NCBI GenBank assembly: GCA_030065875.1
Contig: JASJCR010000018.1
Coordinates: forward strand, 1-64,000
DNA from: Ardenticatenaceae bacterium
GTDB lineage: Bacteria; Chloroflexota; Anaerolineae; Promineifilales; Promineifilaceae
Length of the DNA: 64,000 nt
Reading direction: 5' to 3'
Shown here: piece after piece, positions 1 to 6,168 of the stretch
Numbering within the stretch: position 1 is the first letter of the stretch
How the letters are laid out: each line of letters begins with the position of its first letter
Translations under genes and position numbers: made by a program
Notes under the pieces: model-generated
The model's database searches: none
What the model was told of the DNA's origin: nothing
What the model saw: the letters and a program-made list of their open reading frames with translations, nothing else

Positions 1-68
1 CCCAAGAGGTTAGAAAAAAAGGAGAGAGTCTACCGTTAAGTGCTCTCTTAAGATTCTTCGCCTACTAT

Positions 69-93
69 CCAATAGTCCAATAGTACCAATAGT
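69..93. repeat. Three direct repeats of CCAATAGT upstream of the CDF gene
   Basis: The octamer CCAATAGT occurs at 69-76, 77-84 and 86-93, the last after one inserted A. The rest of 1-128 is AT-rich leader. GGAGAGAG at 20-27 can pair with CTCTCT at 43-48. The repeat belongs to the low-complexity word type seen in other spacers of this window. No function is evident. A TATACT box at 93-98 could be a -10 element, but no convincing -35 was seen. Confidence 0.6.
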
Positions 94-128
94 ATACTAG
101 CCCCATTAGAGAAGCTGGAGAAGAACAA

Positions 129-1706
129 ATGGCAAAAGGAACAAAAATGGATGCTGGGCACGCGCATCCTGATGGGATCATTGGCTTCATAGGTGAAGTT
201 TTCCATATTCCCGGTTTATCGCATGACCACGCGGAAACCGACAGCGTGGTTGTTGACGAAGCGGTTCGTGACAACAAACTGGGCGTTGCGACTATTTGGA
301 TTTCTTTGGCGCTACTCTTTCTCACGACTGTAATTCAGGCGGTAATCTACCTGCAGACCAACAGCGTCGCGCTGCTTGCCGATACAGGCCACAATCTGGT
401 CGATGCCCTAAACTCTATCCCCTTGCTCCTCGCCTTTTATTTGGCAGGACGTACAGCAACACGTCGCTTTACCTACGGCTTCGGTCGCGCCGAAGATATC
501 GCCGGTATTTTTATCGTTTTGTCAATTAGTTACAGTGCCTTTCACATCATTCGTGAATCAATAGATCGCTTTTTTAACCCGTACCCGCTAGAAAACCTGG
601 GATTGATTGCGCTGGCCGCCTTAATCGGTTTTTTAGGTAATGAGGGGGTTGCCGTCTTGCAAATCCGTGTCGGCAGGCAAATTGGGTCGGATGCGATGAT
701 TGCCGACGGCCTGCATGCAAGGGTTGACGGCGTGACATCCTTGGCTGTACTCGTTGCTGTTTTTGGTGCCTGGATCAATTTGCCCATTCTCGACCCAATT
801 ATCGGTGTAGTGATTGGTATAGCCATTATTGGCATCGCACTTAACGCCTTATTGAAGGTGTTTTATCGTTTAATGGACGCAGTAGACCCCACTATTACCA
901 ATCGGATCGAACATTTTGCCGAGCAGGCTTCTGGAGTGCAGGAAATTAACCGCCTGCGGGCACATTGGGTTGGACACCGTCTATTTGTGGAGATCACGGC
1001 CGTTGTTGACGATTCGCGCTCTATTGCCGAAGGGAATGCCGTGGCCCAAAATATTCAAAATGCACTTAGAGAAACGATTCCTGCGTTGGGTGAAGTTGTT
1101 GTACAGATACAACCATCATTCATGGTTGCCGGTGGCTCTTTTGCCAGCGATGCCGACACCGCCCTTCCGGGCCAAGGCAATATGATGAGTATCCTGCCTC
1201 CACAATATCAAAACTCCGTTCCTAGCGCCGCCCCAATGGGTGCTGCAGGGCTGAAGTTTGACGAAGATGGCAACGCCGCCTGGAATGAAATCTGGACAGA
1301 TTTTTGCGACTTGGCGCTTGCCGGTGGCCCACCTCACCGCGGCTCCTTGCTGGAACCAGGCGATCCTGAGCTCGTGTTGGCTAAACCGGAGCAGTATCAA
1401 AAAGTGTTGGATGAATTAGAGCGCGGACTTAAAATGGTTACTGGTGGTTTGCCCGTGGTGCGAGACGCGCAACCTGGCTGGATAGGCATGGTCTGTGATA
1501 GTGAAGAAATGGCGCTTTGGCTGTTACGGGCTATTGTTGTTGAAAATGTCAGCGTGCGCCGTGAAGAGAATGTGCTTTTCTTTCCCGCTAGCCCAAACTT
1601 CAAGCTGGCGCGCGAGATTAAAAATGTGATTACGGTTGTTGCCAAAACCAACCATTACTGGCAGGAACATCTGAAAGCACAGGAAAAAGAACAGGTAGCC
1701 ATTTAA
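129..1706 (+). CDS. Cation diffusion facilitator (CDF) metal transporter with extra C-terminal domain
   Basis: Likely membrane exporter of divalent metal ions by proton antiport. The first ~50 residues are His-rich and cytoplasmic. They are followed by about six membrane segments (residues ~54-235) with the two CDF metal-site motifs, H88-NLV-D92 in the second helix and H196-ARV-D200 in the fifth. A CDF C-terminal metallochaperone-like domain follows (~240-330). Residues ~365-525 form an additional soluble domain I cannot name, with a GGPPHRG motif; usual CDF proteins have about 300 residues. The ATG has GGAG eight bases upstream. The gene converges on the ECF importer operon, and the bases TTAA at 1703-1706 supply both stop codons. 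The neighbourhood suggests nickel, cobalt or zinc as substrate (inference). Confidence 0.88.
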   Translation: MAKGTKMDAGHAHPDGIIGFIGEVFHIPGLSHDHAETDSVVVDEAVRDNKLGVATIWISLALLFLTTVIQAVIYLQTNSVALLADTGHNLVDALNSIPLLLAFYLAGRTATRRFTYGFGRAEDIAGIFIVLSISYSAFHIIRESIDRFFNPYPLENLGLIALAALIGFLGNEGVAVLQIRVGRQIGSDAMIADGLHARVDGVTSLAVLVAVFGAWINLPILDPIIGVVIGIAIIGIALNALLKVFYRLMDAVDPTITNRIEHFAEQASGVQEINRLRAHWVGHRLFVEITAVVDDSRSIAEGNAVAQNIQNALRETIPALGEVVVQIQPSFMVAGGSFASDADTALPGQGNMMSILPPQYQNSVPSAAPMGAAGLKFDEDGNAAWNEIWTDFCDLALAGGPPHRGSLLEPGDPELVLAKPEQYQKVLDELERGLKMVTGGLPVVRDAQPGWIGMVCDSEEMALWLLRAIVVENVSVRREENVLFFPASPNFKLAREIKNVITVVAKTNHYWQEHLKAQEKEQVAI

Positions 1707-2455
1707 TCGTGCAAATGAAAATCTGCATCCGGAAGGTGAACGTGTGGGCGTAGCGAGTGCGGCCGTTCAAGACCATGTGCCTTCATTAACGTTTCATTTC
1801 CCATCACCTCTTTCGGATCGCCGTCAGCAATAATGTGCCCGTCATCGATCAATATGACTCGGCTGCTTACCTCCAGCACCATTTCAAGATCGTGTGAAGA
1901 GATTAATATCGTTTCCGCAGACCGCTTAATAAACTCGATCAGCTGCCGCCGGGCGCGCATATCAAGGTTGGCGCTTGGCTCATCGTAAAGGACCAACTCC
2001 GGCTGCATAGCGCGAATACCGGCAATGGCCACCATCCGCTTTTGCCCACCGGAAAGATGATGAGGTGCCCGCTCCTTAAGGGCCAGCATTCCCGTTTCAG
2101 CCAAAGCGGCCGTCACCCGCTCCTGCACACTGTCTGCGGACAATCCCATGTTTAACGGACCAAATGCAACATCGTCCCATACCGAGGGTGAAAAAAGCTG
2201 GTCGTCCGGGTATTGAAAAACCAGCCCAATACGCGGATGAAACCGCCCCGCCTTGATCGGCTCACCATCAAGGGTAATCCGCCCGCTGGTTGGCTTGAGA
2301 ACGCCACAAATCGTGTGAAACAAGGTTGTTTTGCCTGCTCCGTTAGGACCAATCACGCCGATATGCTGACCGGGGTTGATCTCTAAGGAGAGACCGCGCA
2401 GTACGGGCGTTTCGGGATAAGTGAAATGCAGGTCTTGAATGCTCAAAATAGTCAT
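1703..2455 (-). CDS. cbiO: ECF transporter ATPase, cobalt/nickel type (CbiO/NikO)
   Basis: ATP-binding subunit of an energy-coupling-factor importer. It shows Walker A GPNGAGKTT (residues 36-44), the CbiO-typical Q-loop QYPDDQLF (81-88), signature LSGGQKR (134-140) and Walker B LVLYDEP (154-160). The length of 250 residues is normal for a single-domain CbiO. The C-terminus is His-rich (HVHLPDADFHLHD), as often seen in metal transport proteins. Its ATG overlaps the stop of the T component by ATGA, so the two are translationally coupled. Nickel versus cobalt cannot be decided from this protein alone. Confidence 0.92.
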   Translation of the reverse strand: MTILSIQDLHFTYPETPVLRGLSLEINPGQHIGVIGPNGAGKTTLFHTICGVLKPTSGRITLDGEPIKAGRFHPRIGLVFQYPDDQLFSPSVWDDVAFGPLNMGLSADSVQERVTAALAETGMLALKERAPHHLSGGQKRMVAIAGIRAMQPELVLYDEPSANLDMRARRQLIEFIKRSAETILISSHDLEMVLEVSSRVILIDDGHIIADGDPKEVMGNETLMKAHGLERPHSLRPHVHLPDADFHLHD

Positions 2456-3231
2456 AATAACTGGTCCATAAGAATCAAACTGATTGCAAGAAGCAGAGCA
2501 ACGGCCGTTTTCACATAGTCTGCCGCCCCTGAATGAAAAATTTCCCGGCGTACTCCGCCAGAGCCATAGCCCCGCAGCACCATTGCCTTGTACACTCGCT
2601 CTGACTTCTCGTAACTACGAATGAAGAGATGGCCCACCAAGGAGGCCAAAATATTGATGTTTTGGCGTGAAAAAACGGACCCTTGAAACCCGCGCAGCCG
2701 CGCAGCCAGCCGCATTTGCGCAAAAAATGCGCCTATCTCATACAAATAACGGTAGGTAAGCAAAACCATATCCGCCATGATGTCCGGAAGGCGGAGCGCG
2801 CGCAGCGCCAAAATGGTGCGTACAAAGGTATCCGTACCAAACATCACAAAAGCAAGTGTCACAATGCAAAAGAGCCGCACAGCAATGAGAAGACTCAACG
2901 CGATGCCTTCCTGGAAAATGATGATTGGGCCAAGCGTCGCCAATACGGTTTGGCCGCTAATAAAGGGCAAGAAGATGACGATTGCGGCAACCACGTAGCC
3001 AGGAATTATGAGACGGTGACGGAGCGCGTGCCAGGGCATTCCGGAAGCAGCGTAAATTAAACAGGTAATTAATATCAGCAGTGGCATGAAGCGCCAATCT
3101 TGAACCATCGCAAAGGCAGCGATTAGCCCCAGAAGGCCAACGATTTTCCAACGCGTATCCCATTGGTGAATAGGAGATTGCATTTGAGCATAGGCATCAA
3201 TATCTGCCTGATGATTGTGTCCGTCAGCCAT
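2452..3231 (-). CDS. cbiQ: ECF transporter transmembrane T component (CbiQ/EcfT)
   Basis: Integral membrane coupling protein linking the ATPase to the substrate-specific subunit. It has several hydrophobic helices and the two cytoplasmic coupling motifs typical of EcfT, AARLRGF and AMVLRGYG, in the C-terminal half. The N-terminus carries several His residues (MADGHNHQ). 259 residues is the family length. It starts three bases after the stop of cbiM and overlaps cbiO by 4 bases, so it lies inside one operon. Confidence 0.92.
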   Translation of the reverse strand: MADGHNHQADIDAYAQMQSPIHQWDTRWKIVGLLGLIAAFAMVQDWRFMPLLILITCLIYAASGMPWHALRHRLIIPGYVVAAIVIFLPFISGQTVLATLGPIIIFQEGIALSLLIAVRLFCIVTLAFVMFGTDTFVRTILALRALRLPDIMADMVLLTYRYLYEIGAFFAQMRLAARLRGFQGSVFSRQNINILASLVGHLFIRSYEKSERVYKAMVLRGYGSGGVRREIFHSGAADYVKTAVALLLAISLILMDQLL

Positions 3232-3234
3232 AGA

Positions 3235-3894
3235 TTAGGTTACCGGCTGCTGCTGCATACCGATCAGGTCTGGACGCGTGCGACGCAGGTAGTTGAGCAG
3301 AAATGCGGTAAAGAGCCCTTCGACAACACCCACCGGCAGGTGGGACAGAATTAAAATGAGCGTGGCGTTGATCTCAGCTTGCTGGTTGATCTCTGCCGGC
3401 AGGGTGCCAATGACAAAAGCATAAAAGATACCAGCCGCAATTAAAACGCCGCAAAAGCCTGCCAGAAAACCGCTGATCCACAGGCTGCGGTCACTAGTGA
3501 GTCGCGGCCGCAGGCGGTTAAACAAGCCATACACCATAAGCGCCGGAACCCCCATTACCAGCGCGTTGGCTCCCAATGTGGTAATGCCTCCATGACCAAA
3601 GACGATTGCTTGAAGAATAAGACCGATCAGGATTGCCGGAAAGGCATACCAGCCGAGCATTACCCCCATCGTTCCGGATAGTATGAAGTGAGCGCTGGTC
3701 ATTGGCGGGGGCATTGGGAAAAAGATTGAAGAGGCCACAAAAAAGGCGGCCGTCATCATTGCCGCTTTGGGTACAGCAGCGCGTGGGTCATCTACCTGGT
3801 TGATTTTGCGTAAGGAAACGGCCGTTATCACTCCTGTGACCGCATACGCGCCTGCCCACGCTAGGGGGGGCAAAATACCGTCTGGAATATGCAT
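3235..3894 (-). CDS. cbiM: ECF transporter substrate-specific subunit CbiM/NikM
   Basis: Membrane S component that binds Ni2+ or Co2+. The family hallmark MHIPDG is the very N-terminus; in CbiM/NikM structures the N-terminal Met and His2 are metal ligands, so translation must start at the ATG at 3894 and not at the in-frame TTG one codon upstream. About seven hydrophobic segments follow; a further His lies in the PMTSAHF region. No CbiN/NikN gene follows; a NikL-like gene precedes instead, which in known systems is more typical of nickel importers (inference). No cobalamin riboswitch was seen upstream. Confidence 0.92.
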   Translation of the reverse strand: MHIPDGILPPLAWAGAYAVTGVITAVSLRKINQVDDPRAAVPKAAMMTAAFFVASSIFFPMPPPMTSAHFILSGTMGVMLGWYAFPAILIGLILQAIVFGHGGITTLGANALVMGVPALMVYGLFNRLRPRLTSDRSLWISGFLAGFCGVLIAAGIFYAFVIGTLPAEINQQAEINATLILILSHLPVGVVEGLFTAFLLNYLRRTRPDLIGMQQQPVT

Positions 3895-3928
3895 CAAACA
3901 CTCGCTTTTCGTCGATCGATCTAGTTTA

Positions 3929-4411
3929 TTACCCTATAGATGTAGCCGCGTTTTTACGCGGCCGAGAAAAGTACCAAGCAATACCACCAAGCACAGCCAG
4001 TACCCCCCCGGCCATCAGACCGGTTTGTAAAGGGGTACGCTCCGTGGCTTGGTCAAGGGTGATACGGCCGTTAGGGGTAACATCAAAATAAAGCAGCTCA
4101 CCATGGCTGGCCTTGCGCACGCTGATCCCCCACAGACCGCTGATGCTGCTGTCAACCGCAAAGCTGTACCGCCCTTCCGCATCTGCCTCACCTGACAACC
4201 AGGCTTCTTGTGGATTATCGGCAGCATAAACGGTAATTTGTGCATTGCTCATTGGCTCACCAGTGTCGAACAGGGCATGGATTTCTACCCTGTCTTCGTT
4301 GATGGTCAGCTCTATGCTCGTGCCATGTGCTTCAGAAATGGACGTAATAAAAATTGCCACCAGAAACGCAATCCCAAAGCCAAACAATAGCTTTATATTA
4401 TTCGGTATCAT
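3929..4411 (-). CDS. NikL/DUF4198-like membrane-anchored accessory protein of the ECF importer
   Basis: 160 residues with a signal or anchor helix (LLFGFGIAFLVAIF), a short beta-rich extracytoplasmic domain beginning HGTSIELTI, and a C-terminal membrane helix (GLMAGGVLAVLGGIAWYF) followed by RPRK. This two-helix layout with a carboxypeptidase-regulatory-like loop (GEPMSNAQITVYA, GRYSFAV, GLWGISV) matches the NikL/NikK components of NikKLMQO nickel transporters. The ATG at 4411 is preferred because it gives a clean signal sequence and a 14-base coupling overlap with the upstream lipoprotein gene; an in-frame start at 4456 would overlap it by 59 bases. Nickel specificity is inference. Confidence 0.7.
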   Translation of the reverse strand: MIPNNIKLLFGFGIAFLVAIFITSISEAHGTSIELTINEDRVEIHALFDTGEPMSNAQITVYAADNPQEAWLSGEADAEGRYSFAVDSSISGLWGISVRKASHGELLYFDVTPNGRITLDQATERTPLQTGLMAGGVLAVLGGIAWYFSRPRKNAATSIG

Positions 4412-5198
4412 GTCCCGTGAAACCATTTTCTGCCTCAAAACAGTGCCCTTCACCAACGTGTCCCAGGGTGCCCAAAGTATCCATTAGCGTGGCAAAATCT
4501 TCATCACTCAATCCAGCTTCAAGGTCCGCCTGAGTAACGGTTAGCGTACCGTTGTTGGCCAACGTCGCCAACGGATCGAAGCCCAGCGCCCCGACGTTTA
4601 GCGGTTCGGACATATCGGTGTCTGCATCGCCAAATACGTGATCAAAGTGGAATGTCATTTCCACATCACCTGTGGACTCGGGGTCAACAAATCCTTTACG
4701 CTCATCCCCTACAAATTCACCACAAACATACCGGTATGTCTGATCAATCTGAATATCAAAGGGAATCGTTGTGCCATCCTTTTCTGCTGTGCCGACCAGA
4801 TGCAAAGTGAATCCATCGTTACCATTGACCATCTCCCAGCTAATCGCATTGTACTGTCCGGCGGTTGCCTCGACTGTTTCCAATAAAATGGGGTCTGCCT
4901 CAGCATCGCCGGCAGCTAAATCGACCAGCTTCAGCCCCTCAACAGTAACGTTTTCACCCTCCGGCGTGTTGCCGGTAGAGGCGTCAAATGGAGGATCAGT
5001 TTGGTAGGCAGTCACAGCCTGCAAATTGACCAAAACCTGATCGAAGTTGATTGACCAGCCATCCTTAGAGACAAATCCCTGCCGGACAAAATCTTCGCCG
5101 TTGGCCCGTATTTCCAGCTGGCCGTTCTCGCTAGCGCACGCTGTGAGAAAAAGAACGCTACCTAAGAAAAACAACGGGAACCACTTTCTAAATACCAT
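4398..5198 (-). CDS. Lipoprotein of the metal-import operon, DUF4382/MbnP-like
   Basis: First gene of the ECF operon. A type II signal peptide ends in the lipobox LTAC, then 245 exported residues. The domain has the pattern of DUF4382- or MbnP-like beta proteins: GWSINFDQVLVNLQAV early, then LKLVDLAAG, LLETVEATAGQYNAI and a His-containing MTFHFDHVFGD. Two Cys residues remain in the mature part (YVCGEF, GEGHCFE). A role as extracytoplasmic metal-binding or delivery protein is inferred from context only. A strong Shine-Dalgarno (AGGAG, eight bases) supports this ATG. Promoter and operator lie at 5223-5286. Confidence 0.7.
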   Translation of the reverse strand: MVFRKWFPLFFLGSVLFLTACASENGQLEIRANGEDFVRQGFVSKDGWSINFDQVLVNLQAVTAYQTDPPFDASTGNTPEGENVTVEGLKLVDLAAGDAEADPILLETVEATAGQYNAISWEMVNGNDGFTLHLVGTAEKDGTTIPFDIQIDQTYRYVCGEFVGDERKGFVDPESTGDVEMTFHFDHVFGDADTDMSEPLNVGALGFDPLATLANNGTLTVTQADLEAGLSDEDFATLMDTLGTLGHVGEGHCFEAENGFTGHDTE

Positions 5199-5222
5199 TA
5201 GTCACACTCCTAATGCAAATGA

Positions 5223-5286
5223 GTGTTATTGCAAATTTTTGTAATAACACGTGGCTAGATTATGGCACACAAAGTAGAGATTGCAA
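5223..5286 (-). promoter_or_regulatory. Promoter and Fur-family operator of the metal-import operon
   Basis: Reading the minus strand, TTGCAA (5286-5281) and CATAAT (5264-5259) are separated by 16 bases. Immediately downstream, 5250-5223 is a palindrome whose arms GTGTTATTGCAAA and TTTGTAATAACAC match at 12 of 13 positions. The inner 15 bases (5228-5242) recur exactly at 5826-5840 upstream of the fur-type gene. The TTGCAA-N4-TTGTAA core resembles the published Nur (nickel) box of Streptomyces, TTGCAA-N5-TTGCAA, but with a shorter spacer. Binding here would block open complex formation (inference). Confidence 0.75.
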
Positions 5287-5313
5287 ATTGTTGGCGGTAC
5301 TTAAAGCGGTTGG

Positions 5314-5739
5314 TTAGTTTTCCTGGCAGGTGGCGCATAAACCGTGCAGGGTTATATGGTTTATGTCAGGTGCAAAGCCATGTTCTTCTCGCAGATGTTG
5401 GGCAAGATCGTGGAAATGATGATCGGCAAGCGGTATCACGCGTTGGCAACCACGGCAGACAAGATGATGGTGGGGATGTGCATCCGCAATTTCATACATG
5501 GTTTGGCCATTAATCACGGCAGAAAGGACAAATTGATGTTCGTTAAAGAGGTGAATAGTCCGGTAAATGGTGGCGCGGTCGATCGCCGGCGCTCGATCAT
5601 GGACGTTCTCATAAATCTGATTTATCGTTGCGTGCCCACCCATTTCACAGAGCGTATCCATGATCAACTGGCGTTGAGGGGTAACCCGATACCCCAATTC
5701 TCGTAGCTGCTGCACAAAATTTTGTTGATTATGAGACAT
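5314..5739 (-). CDS. Fur-family metalloregulator (Zur/Nur-like)
   Basis: 141 residues, normal for the family. The winged-helix DNA-binding domain contains the recognition-helix pattern IDRATIYRTI (53-62). The dimerisation domain has the His-rich metal site HPHHH (89-93) and two CxxC pairs (C95/C98 and C135/C138) that form the structural zinc site in Fur, Zur and PerR proteins. The gene lies directly upstream of the ECF importer and is divided from it by the operator at 5223-5250; its own promoter carries the same operator. It is therefore most likely the autoregulated repressor of the locus, responding to nickel, cobalt or zinc; which metal cannot be told. Confidence 0.9.
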   Translation of the reverse strand: MSHNQQNFVQQLRELGYRVTPQRQLIMDTLCEMGGHATINQIYENVHDRAPAIDRATIYRTIHLFNEHQFVLSAVINGQTMYEIADAHPHHHLVCRGCQRVIPLADHHFHDLAQHLREEHGFAPDINHITLHGLCATCQEN

Positions 5740-5757
5740 AGCCGTGTACCTTTTTGG

Positions 5758-5794
5758 TTCTAGAGGGTATCTTTGCTTCTAGAGTGTATCTTTT
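5758..5794. repeat. Two imperfect 18-base direct repeats in the fur leader
   Basis: TTCTAGAGGGTATCTTTG (5758-5775) and TTCTAGAGTGTATCTTTT (5777-5794) differ at two positions. A third partial copy of the end (GTGTACCTTTTTG) is at 5744-5756. They lie in the untranslated leader between the operator and the start codon of the regulator. Role unknown. Confidence 0.6.
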
Positions 5795-5825
5795 TGAGAA
5801 ATGTGTTGAGCAAAGATTATTTATC

Positions 5826-5870
5826 ACAAAAATTTGCAATTACTATAGCATAGAGAAAAAGCTCAGCCAA
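5826..5870 (-). promoter_or_regulatory. Promoter and autoregulatory operator of the Fur-family gene
   Basis: On the minus strand TTGGCT (5870-5865) and TATAGT (5847-5842) are 17 bases apart. The 15-base core shared with the importer operator lies just downstream at 5840-5826 (ATTGCAAATTTTTGT read in minus orientation). The geometry, operator immediately 3' of the -10 box, is the same as at 5223-5286. Confidence 0.7.
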
Positions 5871-5899
5871 CAAGGGGGTTTAATTAACTTCGAACCAAC

Positions 5900-5923
5900 A
5901 AAAAAAGACCGCGCAAGCGGTCT
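5900..5923 (-). terminator. Intrinsic terminator of tRNA-Val
   Basis: On the minus strand AGACCGC and GCGGTCT form a perfect 7-bp stem with loop TTGC, followed by a run of seven T (A-run at 5900-5906 on the plus strand). It begins 15 bases after the tRNA 3' end. Confidence 0.85.
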
Positions 5924-5938
5924 AAAATCTGGAATATA

Positions 5939-6012
<74 letters not shown>

Positions 6013-6046
6013 GATATGGGGAACAAAATTATAGCCCAGCAGAGAA

Positions 6047-6130
6047 AATTGTCAATTGCTAATCGCTATTTGCTAATTGCTAAGGGCCTTTTTCTAGCAA
6101 TTAGCTATTAGCCATTAACAATTAGCAATT
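6047..6130. repeat. 84-nt inverted repeat of TAGCAATTAGC words
   Basis: Arms of 36 bases at 6047-6082 and 6095-6130 match at 30 of 36 positions, with a 12-base centre (6083-6094). The arms consist of variations of GCTAATTGCTA. The element lies between tRNA-Val and the kinase gene and shares its vocabulary with the repeats at 16229-16294, 44491-44528 and around rnpB. A very stable hairpin is expected in RNA or as a cruciform. Confidence 0.9.
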
Positions 6131-6168
6131 ACTTCCCCTTTCCACCAATTTACATTAAAATCCTGCTC

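Noticed and set aside
1703..1706. Shared TTAA stop bases of two convergent genes as a special signal
   Set aside because: A palindromic TTAA giving TAA on both strands is a simple result of tight packing.
3894..5313. Cobalamin riboswitch controlling the ECF importer
   Set aside because: No B12-box-like sequence or large leader was found. The operon starts close behind a promoter with a Fur-type operator.
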